A DNA stretch of 64,000 nt from Oceanobacillus zhaokaii (GCF_003352005.1 NZ_CP024848.1:2241001-2305000), one strand, 5' to 3'; counted from the first letter of the stretch, positions 28,358 through 37,355 are shown. A program made the numbers and translations. Notes: generated from the letters alone by a model not told the origin.

Positions 28358-28409
28358 ATTAATAGCTTAACATTTGAGTGAATATTCGACATTTAGGAGG
28401 GCTGTATGG

Positions 28410-28556
28410 GTGGAACACTTATCGGATGAGTTACTAATAGAATCCTATTATACAGCGAATGAACTGCAATTAAGTCCAGATTTTATCTCTTTAATTGAAG
28501 AAGAAATTCATAGAAGATTTTTGTCGCATAAGATTAAATGTTCGAAATTAGGTTAA
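28410..28556 (+). CDS. sda: Sporulation checkpoint inhibitor Sda
   Basis: 48-residue helical-hairpin protein that inhibits the sporulation kinase KinA when replication is disturbed. The GTG start at 28410 ([19 protein letters not shown]) lies nine bases after AGGAGG. The core [10 protein letters not shown] and [12 protein letters not shown] match Sda closely. A 36-base longer frame from a TTG would encode the ribosome binding site and is rejected. It has its own promoter and terminator, with DnaA boxes directly upstream. Confidence 0.92.
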   Translation: MEHLSDELLIESYYTANELQLSPDFISLIEEEIHRRFLSHKIKCSKLG

Positions 28557-28584
28557 ACATCATATTATTGAAGAGAGGGTCCAC

Positions 28585-28619
28585 ATAACTCCTATCCTTT
28601 GGGTAGGAGTTATTTCTTT
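28585..28619 (+). terminator. Terminator after sda
   Basis: A 13-bp stem (28585-28597 with 28601-28613, one G-T pair) closed by three Ts and followed by a T-rich tail (TTTCTTTC). Confidence 0.8.
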
Positions 28620-28736
28620 CAAAGTTAAAGAAAAATACAATAATATTAATCTGGACAGACACGAAAAGCCTACCTAATACATAAAGATGTTATATAGGCA
28701 GATACCCAATCATGATGATTGATGCTTAGGAGGTGC

Positions 28737-29447
28737 ATGTATTTGTCCGGGATTATAACAGCACTCACGTTTCTTATCAAGGAAGCACTCTTCTTTGTTT
28801 CCTATGTTAAAAACCACGCTTTTCCCCAGCCATTACCACCTGATGAAGAAGCAAAATACATTCAAGAAATGCAAGACGGTAGTGATGTAGCTCGAAATAA
28901 GCTTATTGAACATAATTTACGGCTTGTAGCACATATCGTCAAGAAATTCGAAAATACCGGAGAAGATATGGAGGATTTAATTTCGATCGGTACCATTGGT
29001 TTAATCAAAGGTGTAGAAAGCTTCTCCAGCGATAAAGGAACGAAGCTTGCAACATATGCCGCTCGTTGTATAGAAAACGAGATCCTGATGCACTTACGCG
29101 CCTTAAAGAAAGTAAAAAAGGATGTGTCCCTGCATGATCCCATTGGTCAAGACCGGGAAGGAAATGAAATTAGCCTAATCGACATCTTAGAGGCTGAAAG
29201 TGACAATATCATTGAATACATTCAATTAAATATGGAAATCGAGAAAATGCAAGAATACTTTACAATTTTAGATGGACGAGAACGAGAAGTGATTGTCTAT
29301 CGTTATGGATTAAATGATACACAGGAGATGACACAAAGAGAAATAGCTAAAAAACTAAATATTTCAAGGAGTTATGTTTCACGAATCGAAAAGAGAGCAT
29401 TGATGAAAGTATTCCATGAGTATTATAAAAAAGAGAGGAGAGTTTAA
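28737..29447 (+). CDS. sigK: RNA polymerase sporulation sigma factor SigK, uninterrupted
   Basis: Late mother-cell sigma factor of 236 residues, made as pro-SigK. The hydrophobic pro-sequence (about 1-21) precedes [11 protein letters not shown], where the membrane protease SpoIVFB normally cuts. Region 2 includes [22 protein letters not shown] and the -10 helix [17 protein letters not shown]. Region 4 has the helix-turn-helix [23 protein letters not shown]. The start is ATG 28737 after TTAGGAGGTGC. The reading frame is continuous, so there is no skin-type prophage splitting it. Confidence 0.97.
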   Translation: MYLSGIITALTFLIKEALFFVSYVKNHAFPQPLPPDEEAKYIQEMQDGSDVARNKLIEHNLRLVAHIVKKFENTGEDMEDLISIGTIGLIKGVESFSSDKGTKLATYAARCIENEILMHLRALKKVKKDVSLHDPIGQDREGNEISLIDILEAESDNIIEYIQLNMEIEKMQEYFTILDGREREVIVYRYGLNDTQEMTQREIAKKLNISRSYVSRIEKRALMKVFHEYYKKERRV

Positions 29448-29451
29448 ATAC

Positions 29452-29486
29452 AAAACGCGAATGAAGATTACCCCCATTCGCGTTTT
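29452..29486. terminator. Bidirectional terminator between sigK and mtnN
   Basis: AAAACGCGAATG (29452-29463) pairs perfectly with CATTCGCGTTTT (29475-29486). The A/T flanks give a U-tract in both directions. Confidence 0.9.
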
Positions 29487-29501
29487 CAAATAATTTATTG
29501 C

Positions 29502-30191
29502 TTATACTTCTTCAATAATGGCCATAATTAATTGGGCTGCATGCTTCGCTGCTTGATCCAAAAATTCATCAAATGAAATGGAAGATGCTTTACCTGCGAT
29601 ATCAGATAATGCTCGAATAATGACAAATGGCTTTTCATATTGGTAACAAACCTGAGCGACCGCAGCAGCCTCCATTTCAGATGCAATCATCTGCGGAAAC
29701 TTCTCTCGTACAAATGCAACTCGTTCGGGATCCTCCATAAATGAATCTCCTGTAGCAATAATGCCTTCCTCATAATTAATAGCTAGGTCTTTAACGGCTG
29801 CAATTGCTTTTTCCACTAGCGATTGATCTGCCTCATACATTGCTGGAAGTCCTGGTACTTGTCCATATTCATATTTGAAAGCTGTTACATCCACATCATG
29901 ATGGACAACCTTCGTAGAAATGACGATATCTCCTACATTAAGTTTCTCAGAGAATCCTCCGGCAGAACCAGTATTTATGACGTGACTTGGTGTAAAACGT
30001 TCATGCATAATAGTTGTTGCCATTGCTGCATTGACTTTACCGATTCCTGACTTTAATATAACTACGTCCTTACCGCGCAGCTTCCCTTCAACAAAAAGAC
30101 AGTTTGCAACACTAACTTCCTGTTTCCCTGTCATATTGTCTAATAGAAGTGCTACTTCTTCATCCATTGCTCCAATTATTCCAATCGTCAT
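29502..30191 (-). CDS. mtnN: 5'-methylthioadenosine/S-adenosylhomocysteine nucleosidase
   Basis: Splits adenine from MTA and SAH in methionine salvage and SAM recycling. It has 229 residues: [12 protein letters not shown] at the N-terminus, [21 protein letters not shown], the substrate motif [16 protein letters not shown], and RALSDIAG with the catalytic Asp. Two adjacent ATGs (30194 and 30191) follow GGAGGACT; the second is better spaced. It is followed by a bidirectional terminator and lies downstream of yrrS. Confidence 0.95.
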   Translation of the reverse strand: MTIGIIGAMDEEVALLLDNMTGKQEVSVANCLFVEGKLRGKDVVILKSGIGKVNAAMATTIMHERFTPSHVINTGSAGGFSEKLNVGDIVISTKVVHHDVDVTAFKYEYGQVPGLPAMYEADQSLVEKAIAAVKDLAINYEEGIIATGDSFMEDPERVAFVREKFPQMIASEMEAAAVAQVCYQYEKPFVIIRALSDIAGKASSISFDEFLDQAAKHAAQLIMAIIEEV

Positions 30192-30221
30192 CATAGTCCT
30201 CCATTTATTGCGTTCTTCTTA

Positions 30222-30893
30222 TTAACTCTTTCGATCATTTTCAATTAGCTTCTCTACTTTCGTTGGCTGCCATCCTTCACCATCAATCCATGTTATGAAT
30301 ACACGATATGTTGCAGTTTGCGCCTTATCAGATACAGTTGCAATTACTTTCTGATCGCCACCATTCTCATACCACCATTCAATCATATCAGTTGTAGCTA
30401 ATCCCGTTGCAACTGATACAGCCTGTTTCATTTCTTCTCGATCAGCCGAACCTTCATCATAGGTTGTTGTATGCGGGCCAGTTTGTTCAGTTCCGACAGG
30501 CTCCCATTCGCCTACATATGCTTCTGCTACATTATCATCAGATGGTTCAGCAGGTTCAGTTTCTACTTCTTCATTATCGGACGCTGTATCCTCTTCCTCA
30601 TCTGGAGTTGTAGATTCTGATTCATCTTCCGCTGCTTCCTCATCTTTTTCTGTATTATTATTTGATTCATCATTGGATTTTGAATCGTCGTTTATAATAA
30701 TCTCAGACGACTCTTCCATCGGTTCTTCTGCTGCGTTGTCAGTTTCGTCGCTTCCCCCGCCAAATAACCAAAAAGCGAGAAGTACAACGATGAGGAAAGC
30801 TCCAGCGATTAGCAAAATCGTAATAGACTTTGTCGTTTTTCTTCTTTTTTCAAATTTATTTAAGCGTGTATTTCTATCCATATCGCTCATCAT
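30222..30893 (-). CDS. yrrS: YrrS family protein (DUF1510)
   Basis: 223-residue bitopic membrane protein: a basic cytoplasmic N-terminus (NKFEKRRKTTK), one membrane helix at about 25-45, a very acidic low-complexity Ser/Glu/Asp linker (about 50-125), and an extracellular DUF1510 domain (WEPVGTEQTGPH to GWQPTKVEKLIEN). In B. subtilis yrrS neighbours pbpI, a penicillin-binding protein, which is missing here; the accessory Tad block starts directly upstream of this gene. Function is unknown, probably envelope related. Confidence 0.88.
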   Translation of the reverse strand: MMSDMDRNTRLNKFEKRRKTTKSITILLIAGAFLIVVLLAFWLFGGGSDETDNAAEEPMEESSEIIINDDSKSNDESNNNTEKDEEAAEDESESTTPDEEEDTASDNEEVETEPAEPSDDNVAEAYVGEWEPVGTEQTGPHTTTYDEGSADREEMKQAVSVATGLATTDMIEWWYENGGDQKVIATVSDKAQTATYRVFITWIDGEGWQPTKVEKLIENDRKS

Positions 30894-30966
30894 ATCTACC
30901 CCCTATACTATTATATTATAGTACCATATTTCCTATGAATAATAATATTTTAGATACATTACATTT

Positions 30967-31224
30967 TTAATTATCATCAGAGTCATAATCTCCTCCATAT
31001 ACACGAAGAGGACCAAGAAACCATCCTACTAGAACAAGGAAAATAATAAAAATAATAGCCACAGCAATAACTGTGGCAGTAATAACATTATCAATTATTC
31101 CTGTATCAAGTAGAAAATTTCTTATTAACTCTATTATCCATATTACAGTCCCAATAACATATGTTGCAATAGAATCATAGATTATTTTCAAAACGTTTAC
31201 TAACGGTGAAAAGAAGTCATCCAT
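30967..31224 (-). CDS. Small membrane protein at the end of the Tad/phosphosignalling block
   Basis: 85-residue protein that I do not recognise. Two hydrophobic stretches (about 17-40 and 46-73) suggest a hairpin in the membrane; the N-terminus (MDDFF) and C-terminus (GGDYDSDDN) are acidic. AGAGGAG lies ahead of ATG 31224. It starts 59 bases after the EssB-like gene in the same direction, so it is likely cotranscribed and may be a membrane partner of that protein. No functional claim is possible. Confidence 0.7.
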   Translation of the reverse strand: MDDFFSPLVNVLKIIYDSIATYVIGTVIWIIELIRNFLLDTGIIDNVITATVIAVAIIFIIFLVLVGWFLGPLRVYGGDYDSDDN

Positions 31225-31283
31225 TTCTAGGTCTCCTCTTTTACAATTATATATTTTTATACCTATCGAAGTTAGGGCGCTTT

Positions 31284-32687
31284 CTACTCATTTATTTTAT
31301 TTATCTCATCGTCAATCTTTTGTAATGCTTGTGTTAGTTGCTCTTCGTTTAATTTTTTATTCGAGTTTGCCAACTCTTTTTCTTTGTTCAAGCTGGCAAG
31401 CTGTAATCTTTTATCATTCAAGTCGTATGCGAGTGCCTTTGCTTCTTTCGGTCGATTCAACTGAATATAACTATTAGCTGCAAGTACCTTGGCACGAGGA
31501 TCATCAGCAATCTTCGTAAATATTTCAATGATCGCATCGTATTCCTTATTAACCCATGCCTGTTCAATTTTTACTTCTGGAACATCTGAATTTATACTAA
31601 GAATTGCTTGATTGGCTTCTTTCGTATTTAGTGCATTTAATTTCCTCACAATAACTTTTTGTTGTTCAACACTACCAATCTCTGCAGCCTTTGCCAAACT
31701 TTCTACCGAATTTTGTGCAATATATTGTTCTGTCAGCGTTTGTTTCGTATTATCATCCAGTGCTTCCACACTTTCAAACAAGGTAATAGCTTCCCTCGTG
31801 TTACCTGCCATTAACTCGCGATATGCCTCTACTACCTTCTCTTGGTCAGCAAGTGAAGTTTGTAATACTTCATTTTTTTCTGCTAACTGTTCTTCATTTT
31901 TAACACTTTCTACATTTTCATTTGCCATGGTTGTTGATGCTTCTGTGAGTGGCAAGACTTTAAATACATACATAGAAAGTAAGCCAATGATTACTCCAAT
32001 TAAAATTCCTGATAATAAGGAAACATTCTTTTTTGGCGCTTTTGTATTCTCCTTTTTCTTTTGCTTTATAGATGTTGGTTTTACAGCTGCTTGTTTCGGT
32101 ACTGTCTCCATTTTTTTGAAAAGACTACTTAATGTCATAACTGAATTTGCGTTAATAATCGATGTTAGGAATGGATCTGTCGTTATCAAATGATTTAAAT
32201 CTTTACCTGTTATTTCATCATAAGCATACGTCGAAAACAGAAAAAGTAAGACTCTTTTTTGGTCAATTAATAATTGTTCCGTATTAAAACGTTCTTGATT
32301 AAAGATTGAACGAATCCCCCGAAAGACAAATTTTACGTCGCCATCAGCTGTCACATAAATATTATCAGGATGAATCAGTGTTGTATATTGTGTACCAATT
32401 AATCTATCGACAGATAATATTTGCAATGCGATTTGTCGCATTACCTCTTTGTTGGTATTTCGATAGTGTTTAAGTTTTTGAGATGCTTTATTTCGCTTAT
32501 AGTATAAACGAATACTGGATTCGTCAGCAAGTATATGCTGGCATTCAAAGAAGAAGTCATCTTTTCGTTTTAATTCGTCTAGTTGCTCAATATCTACTAA
32601 ATTCGTTTGTTCTTTAGCTATTTCGTAAATGATAACCTCTTCATTGTCTATTATTTCTCCATATTGCAACTGGGCTTTTTCTATCAT
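31284..32687 (-). CDS. EssB/YukC-like membrane pseudokinase
   Basis: 467 residues from ATG 32687 behind AACGGAGGAAAAAA; the open frame further upstream runs into a repeat and is rejected. Residues 1-200 resemble the EssB/YukC kinase-like fold: the degenerate catalytic-loop equivalent IHPDNIYVTADGDV (105-118) followed by FVFRGI (121-125), and no Walker-like or true kinase residues. A lysine-rich segment, one membrane helix (about 224-243) and a long helical extracytoplasmic domain with repeats follow. EssB normally anchors type VII secretion; no EssC, EsxA or EsaA gene is nearby. Here it follows an FHA protein, phosphatase and kinase. Family assignment is by pattern and needs a profile search. 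Confidence 0.72.
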   Translation of the reverse strand: MIEKAQLQYGEIIDNEEVIIYEIAKEQTNLVDIEQLDELKRKDDFFFECQHILADESSIRLYYKRNKASQKLKHYRNTNKEVMRQIALQILSVDRLIGTQYTTLIHPDNIYVTADGDVKFVFRGIRSIFNQERFNTEQLLIDQKRVLLFLFSTYAYDEITGKDLNHLITTDPFLTSIINANSVMTLSSLFKKMETVPKQAAVKPTSIKQKKKENTKAPKKNVSLLSGILIGVIIGLLSMYVFKVLPLTEASTTMANENVESVKNEEQLAEKNEVLQTSLADQEKVVEAYRELMAGNTREAITLFESVEALDDNTKQTLTEQYIAQNSVESLAKAAEIGSVEQQKVIVRKLNALNTKEANQAILSINSDVPEVKIEQAWVNKEYDAIIEIFTKIADDPRAKVLAANSYIQLNRPKEAKALAYDLNDKRLQLASLNKEKELANSNKKLNEEQLTQALQKIDDEINKINE

Positions 32688-32746
32688 TTTTTTCCTCCGT
32701 TTTCTGTAATAGCTGATTTTTATTATTTCCTGGTAGGCTACTCTCA

Positions 32747-32932
32747 GGCCAGTTGCTCCAGAAATCCACTTGCTTTCCATGGGGATCTGGTGAGCCTATT
32801 TGCGCTATCGCGCTTCCTGTTATCGCTAGGCTTTTCTCCCCTCCAGGACAAGGAGGGCTTCAGCAGCGTTACATTGCACGAAGAAAATTGCTTTTTATTT
32901 TCAAGGAGTCTTCGTGTATTTCTTCCGCTGGC
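32747..32932. repeat. Dispersed repeat family B, copy 2
   Basis: Close match to 11315-11464 but with about 35 extra bases after GGTGAGCCT (a GC-rich stretch with GCGCTATCGCGC). It lies between the kinase and the EssB-like gene, in the 426-base spacer 32688-33113. The remainder of that spacer has no supported gene. Confidence 0.85.
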
Positions 32933-33113
32933 TAAGTGCAAAAAGTGACTATAAAGAAGTGGATTACAGAATGACAACTAATCACAATTGCAGCGCATGA
33001 AAGGAGAATGATCTGTGAATAGATACATCAGTCTATCCCGTATCAAAAATTATCACTACTTAAAAGAAAATACTGTCTATCTTTATCTAGCAGCTTTGGT
33101 TTTACTTACCTTC

Positions 33114-33959
33114 TCAAAACCGCAGGAGGCGCTGAAGGATGTTTGGTGGTTTTTCCAGTTCCTCCTTGGCTTTCAATAATAGTATCTTTGCTTCTCTAGC
33201 GTCCTGCAGTCGGTCTTCAGGTTGGAGCTGTACTAGCTGGTTGATGCATTTTTCCAGGTGCTTGGGCATTATCTTATTAAAGTCACGAACCGGCTTTTGT
33301 GCGATGTATACGTACTTCCCTTTTGAAACTAAATAATATAATAGGGCCCCTAGTGAAAATAAATCTGTTCTGGAGTCAGTTTGTTTCTTTTCAAATTGTT
33401 CTGGTGCTGCAAATCCTACCGTTCCGACTTGAACTGTGTCATGTAATAAATTATCCTGGAATCTGCGTGCAATCCCAAAATCAATTAGTTTAATCGATTG
33501 GTTGCTCATCATCATGATATTGCCTGGTTTAATGTCCCGATAAATAATAGGATATGGTTTTTGGTTATGTAAATAGTGGAGAACATCGCAAAGCTCGATG
33601 CCAATCTGCAGGATTGTTTCCATAGGTAGCTGATTATTATACAATGCCATCTGGTCTGATAGTGATACGCCTTCAACATATTCCTGAACAAGATAAAAAT
33701 ATTCTTCCGTTTGAAAAAAATCAACAACATGAGGAAGATTAGAATGATGCAGCTCACTTAACAGCCTTGCTTCATCCTTTAATTTTGCAGCCATTTTATT
33801 TGTCATGCTGGTTATTTTCACTGCCCATCTTTTATCTGGATTATTTTTTTCTTCTATTAAATAGACCCCGGACATTCCGCCAGAAGCAATATGTGAAAGA
33901 ACGATATATTTATTATTTAACAGATCCCCACGCTCAATCAGAATCCCATGCTTGTTCAC
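33114..33959 (-). CDS. Soluble Hanks-type Ser/Thr protein kinase
   Basis: 281-residue kinase with all catalytic elements: Gly-rich loop IASGGMSGVY (24-33), Lys48 in WAVK, Glu63 in the C helix, the RD motif YRDIKPGNIM (Arg141, Asp142, Asn147), DFG 160-162, and AAPEQF at 184-189, with Thr175 and Thr180 in the activation segment. Only a short helical tail follows; there is no membrane helix and no PASTA domain, unlike PrkC. GTG start at 33959 with AGAGGTG upstream. It begins 24 bases after the PP2C gene, so the two form a writer/eraser pair with the upstream FHA reader. Confidence 0.93.
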   Translation of the reverse strand: MNKHGILIERGDLLNNKYIVLSHIASGGMSGVYLIEEKNNPDKRWAVKITSMTNKMAAKLKDEARLLSELHHSNLPHVVDFFQTEEYFYLVQEYVEGVSLSDQMALYNNQLPMETILQIGIELCDVLHYLHNQKPYPIIYRDIKPGNIMMMSNQSIKLIDFGIARRFQDNLLHDTVQVGTVGFAAPEQFEKKQTDSRTDLFSLGALLYYLVSKGKYVYIAQKPVRDFNKIMPKHLEKCINQLVQLQPEDRLQDAREAKILLLKAKEELEKPPNILQRLLRF

Positions 33960-33983
33960 AGTTCACACCTCTTTATCATCCGA

Positions 33984-34919
33984 TTAAATCCCCTTGAAAA
34001 ATGGTAACAATGTTCGTTTACTTTTTACTTGAGTAGCAGAAACCCGGTTACGAATTAGCATTAGCGTAACATTATCAAATGCGTCAGAAAAATTAGAAAA
34101 ATTAATAAGATAATCCGATATTGCCTGCAGACTGCTGTATTCCTTCTCCAAATTAATTAACATATTCTTGATTTCTTCATCAGAAAATAGCGTATAAAAA
34201 CCATCACTGCAAAGTAAAAATAGATCAGCAGATTGATATGTTCCCTTGCTGATATATGGCTGCACCTTACTATCAATCCCTAGACACTGTGTGAGCACAT
34301 TTCGTTTCGGATGATTTCTTGCTTCTTCCTCAGACATTTGTCCATTTTCCACTTGTTTGCCGACCCAGGAATGGTCTTCCGTCAGCTTCATTAATTCTGG
34401 CTCAGATTCTAGTATTTCTGTTTGCTGCTCATCTATTTGGTTAAGTGAATCGACCAGATGCGGCACTTTTTGATCAAAATATTGCTTTAGACCATAATTC
34501 CAACCCTTCATTCGGTAAACGCGACTATCGCCAATATGAATAACCGCATATTCACCTTTATTCAACACTAAAAGCGATAACGTTGTCCCCATTTTCTTTC
34601 CCGTATAATTGCTTGTTGCTTTAATCGTTTTATTAATTTGCTGGATAATCTTTTCGCCTTCTGTCAGAATTTGCTGCAATGGATTTTTTCTTTTTACAAT
34701 TTTTTGCCTTCGCTTTTCCCACCATTTTTCAATGGAGGAGATTGCAATCTGACTGGCAGCATCTCCAAGCTGATAGCCTCCCATTCCATCTGCAACTGCG
34801 AACAATGCTATTTCGTTCCCATGGTTATCCGATGATACGTGATGAAAAAAGGAATCCTCATTTTTATCTTTTTTTGTCCCTTGATGTGATGCAATTCCAA
34901 TCTGCCAATTTTTGTTCAT
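33984..34919 (-). CDS. PP2C-family Ser/Thr protein phosphatase
   Basis: 311-residue metal-dependent phosphatase. Metal-binding and signature residues are NEDSF (Asp22), VADGMGGY (Asp44), HIGDSRVYR (Asp131), DHSW (Asp182), LCSDGFYTLF (Asp239) and DNVTL (Asp282). It shares the sequence TAATG with the end of the FHA gene (one-base overlap), which shows translational coupling. It should reverse phosphorylation by the kinase encoded next. It differs from PrpC in context, since no prkC, rsgA or other housekeeping partner lies here. Confidence 0.93.
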   Translation of the reverse strand: MNKNWQIGIASHQGTKKDKNEDSFFHHVSSDNHGNEIALFAVADGMGGYQLGDAASQIAISSIEKWWEKRRQKIVKRKNPLQQILTEGEKIIQQINKTIKATSNYTGKKMGTTLSLLVLNKGEYAVIHIGDSRVYRMKGWNYGLKQYFDQKVPHLVDSLNQIDEQQTEILESEPELMKLTEDHSWVGKQVENGQMSEEEARNHPKRNVLTQCLGIDSKVQPYISKGTYQSADLFLLCSDGFYTLFSDEEIKNMLINLEKEYSSLQAISDYLINFSNFSDAFDNVTLMLIRNRVSATQVKSKRTLLPFFKGI

Positions 34920-36433
34920 TATGAATGACTCCATTTAAATGTATAGGTTGCCTTTCCTAATTCAAATTGATCGTCTTCATTCAATGCATAAATCTTATAA
35001 GGAACCAGTGTATTTCCATTCAGCTTTGAGCCATTTTTTGACCCTAAATCTTTTAATCCAAAGCTTGAATCATCTATTCTAATAATTTCTGCATGAATTC
35101 TTGAGATACCGATAGACTCATCTTTAAAGTTTACGGATGCCTCATTTCTGCCAATTAAAAAGTTATTCGCATTGATTTCAATCGTTTGCGCTTGCTCATC
35201 TGCAGACTCTCTAACTAAGATAGCAGAAACCGCTTGTTGTGACTGACTTTCCACTACATGTAAATTCATTTCATCCTCTAATAAGACGGTATCCTCATTG
35301 CTTTCTGTAAGCAACGTTGTATCCATTGCTGTAGCAGCCATGGAATTCTGCGCTATGAAAGAAGGTGTTTGTGCAATTATTGGTTCATGCTGCTTTGCCA
35401 CTTGCCTCTGGAATACAGGTTGTTTATTTATTTGAACATTAGGCATTGCTGCTTTATTTTCAGAACTATTATTCGGCACTTCAACTTTGGCTTCTATCGG
35501 TGCCACACCAGGCCGCCAAACTCTCCAGAAGACATAATCGAAAACTAGCACAAAGATTGTCAATAAACTGCTTACGATCAACATCGTTTGATTTGTATAC
35601 ATATCATAAAGCTTCCAGATTAACGCAATTGCTAATAAAGATCCCATAATCAAATAAATTCTTCCTCTAGATGATAATGGCGGAAGTTTTCCTTTTGCTT
35701 TTTTCTTCGACTTATTAACCACTTCTTTCACTTGTTCAGGAGGCTTGATTGGCTGATAATTATTTTGATTGATCCCTGGATTTCTATTGTCAGCAAAATT
35801 AGCATTAGGATTGTTATTGTACATATCCTGATTCTGATTCACATTCGACCGAAGTGAGATTAACTCAAGCAGTAATTTCTTTAACCCTGGTAATCCAAAG
35901 GCTGGATTCTTAATGTAATTCAAGATACTCTTAAACTCATTTCCTTGTAATCCTTCTACCTCACCGGCAATATCTGTTAACAGTTTCTTCATTTCTTCTT
36001 CAATTGTCGATTCACGCTTCATTCCAGTAAACGGCAAATATGTTAAATAAGCATCACTGGGCTTTTCACCGATAAAAATGAATTCCTTTTGCAAAATAAA
36101 TTGCTGTTGATCAAGCATATAAGAACTAGATTCTTCGAGCGTAGAAATAATCGCTAAAAATAATTGATAGTAATCACTCATAGTTGTGCGATTTTCTTGA
36201 AAAAATGAGGTAACTTTTTGTTTAGATGTGAGCTTATAGTGTATTTTTATGGTTAAATCGATATTTTCAATAGATAAGCTAAGCAAATGCGGGATGTTAT
36301 TTGATTGAATCATCTTTAATTGCACAGCATTTAGATCTTCTGCAGTTAACTTCTTTCCGTTCCGTTCCGTAAAAATGAACGATTGTCCATTATGATGTGA
36401 ATGTTTATAACTAAAATCATAAATATTTCCCAT
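34919..36433 (-). CDS. FHA-domain membrane protein with DUF6382-type N-terminus
   Basis: 504 residues. The N-terminal 180 or so residues look like the DUF6382 domain found in proteins of this layout. An Asn/Pro-rich linker, a lysine-rich segment and two closely spaced membrane helices (about 250-300) follow. The C-terminal FHA domain (about 420-504) has the phosphothreonine-binding residues in IGRNE (Gly428, Arg429), ISRIHAEI (Ser444, His447) and GSKNGSK (Asn467). It should read pThr marks made by the kinase two genes downstream. It starts 18 bases after the prepilin peptidase, linking the signalling genes to the pilus. Confidence 0.88.
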   Translation of the reverse strand: MGNIYDFSYKHSHHNGQSFIFTERNGKKLTAEDLNAVQLKMIQSNNIPHLLSLSIENIDLTIKIHYKLTSKQKVTSFFQENRTTMSDYYQLFLAIISTLEESSSYMLDQQQFILQKEFIFIGEKPSDAYLTYLPFTGMKRESTIEEEMKKLLTDIAGEVEGLQGNEFKSILNYIKNPAFGLPGLKKLLLELISLRSNVNQNQDMYNNNPNANFADNRNPGINQNNYQPIKPPEQVKEVVNKSKKKAKGKLPPLSSRGRIYLIMGSLLAIALIWKLYDMYTNQTMLIVSSLLTIFVLVFDYVFWRVWRPGVAPIEAKVEVPNNSSENKAAMPNVQINKQPVFQRQVAKQHEPIIAQTPSFIAQNSMAATAMDTTLLTESNEDTVLLEDEMNLHVVESQSQQAVSAILVRESADEQAQTIEINANNFLIGRNEASVNFKDESIGISRIHAEIIRIDDSSFGLKDLGSKNGSKLNGNTLVPYKIYALNEDDQFELGKATYTFKWSHS

Positions 36434-36451
36434 TTCATTTCCTCCTGTTAA

Positions 36452-36970
36452 TTAAACTAAGTAATAGTAATACGTTGTGATAACTGCCGGAATTACTGCA
36501 TACATAAATGGAAAACGAGTTGCTTTCGTTGTTTTAAATTCCTCCATTTGCTGAAAACTTCTTGATATAATGGAATGAATTACTGTGAAAAGCGCATTCA
36601 TAATCTTCTTTAAAAAAGTTCTTGTAAATAATAAAATAATAATAGCAATTAGTCCTGCGAAGACAATCGAATACATCATGATATACAGCACCAACTGAAT
36701 CCCAATCATTGAACCAATGGCTGCAAACAGCTTAACATCACCAGCTCCCAAAGCCTTGAAAGCATAAAGGATTAAAAATATTCCACCGGCAATAAGTAAT
36801 CCGAGAAAAGAAAATAATAAGCCATCAGCCCCATTTGCAATTAAATGATAGAGGATACCAATGAGCATTCCTCCAGCTGTCAGCCAATTTGGCAGTTTTT
36901 GATATTTAACATCAGTTATAAAGGCAATAACTAAGAAAATAAATAAAATATAATCATTCACTTGCAGCAT
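36452..36970 (-). CDS. Prepilin peptidase, TadV/CpaA type (A24 family)
   Basis: 172-residue polytopic aspartic protease that removes the leader of Flp pilin and TadE-like pseudopilins. Catalytic Asp20 is in FITDVKYQKLPN and Asp78 in the GxGD motif GAGDVKL. It lacks the N-terminal methylase domain of PilD, as usual for the Tad class. AAAGGGGG precedes ATG 36970. It is separated from the other pilus genes by a 385-base spacer and sits directly ahead of the FHA gene. Confidence 0.9.
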   Translation of the reverse strand: MLQVNDYILFIFLVIAFITDVKYQKLPNWLTAGGMLIGILYHLIANGADGLLFSFLGLLIAGGIFLILYAFKALGAGDVKLFAAIGSMIGIQLVLYIMMYSIVFAGLIAIIILLFTRTFLKKIMNALFTVIHSIISRSFQQMEEFKTTKATRFPFMYAVIPAVITTYYYYLV

Positions 36971-37106
36971 GCATTTCCCCCTTTCTCTCTAAGTAATTGT
37001 TTTCTCTACAAATGCAATTAAAATATTAACATCATAACTCGCATTAACTCAGTAAACTTGTTGCAGATTTTCAATGAGATATCGAACTATTGTTTACTAA
37101 GCTCCC

Positions 37107-37283
37107 CTAACAGGATGATTCTCCATCTAATTTGGATAGTAGTTTCTGTAGCATTCGCATCAGAAGTATTGTCCAGATATTTCTTCTTGCAATTTCACCG
37201 ATTAAAGTTTCTAAACTATAAAAATTCCGCACGATTACTAAGTGGTGATTTGTAACATTCGTTGTTTTATTAACTTGATTCAT
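37107..37283 (-). CDS. Possible small ORF in the Tad spacer
   Basis: 58-codon open frame in the 385-base gap between the TadE-like gene and the prepilin peptidase gene, starting ATG 37283 and ending TAG at 37107-37109. The product has a helical, basic C-terminal half (ETLIGEIARRNIWTILLMRM). There is no convincing ribosome binding site, and I know no family for it. It may be chance. An imperfect hairpin TTCCGTA/TACGGAA lies near 37285-37312. Confidence 0.25.
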   Translation of the reverse strand: MNQVNKTTNVTNHHLVIVRNFYSLETLIGEIARRNIWTILLMRMLQKLLSKLDGESSC

Positions 37284-37355
37284 AATTCCGTAATTATTTG
37301 AAGAACTACGGAAAATAAATATAACTAAGTCTAAATTTAGTAAAAGCTTTTTTAT

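Noticed and set aside
33015..33179. Plus-strand 54-codon frame starting GTG with AAAGGAG nearby, antisense to the kinase 3' end
   Set aside because: It overlaps the well supported kinase gene, encodes no recognisable domain, and the region next to the repeat is expected to yield chance frames.
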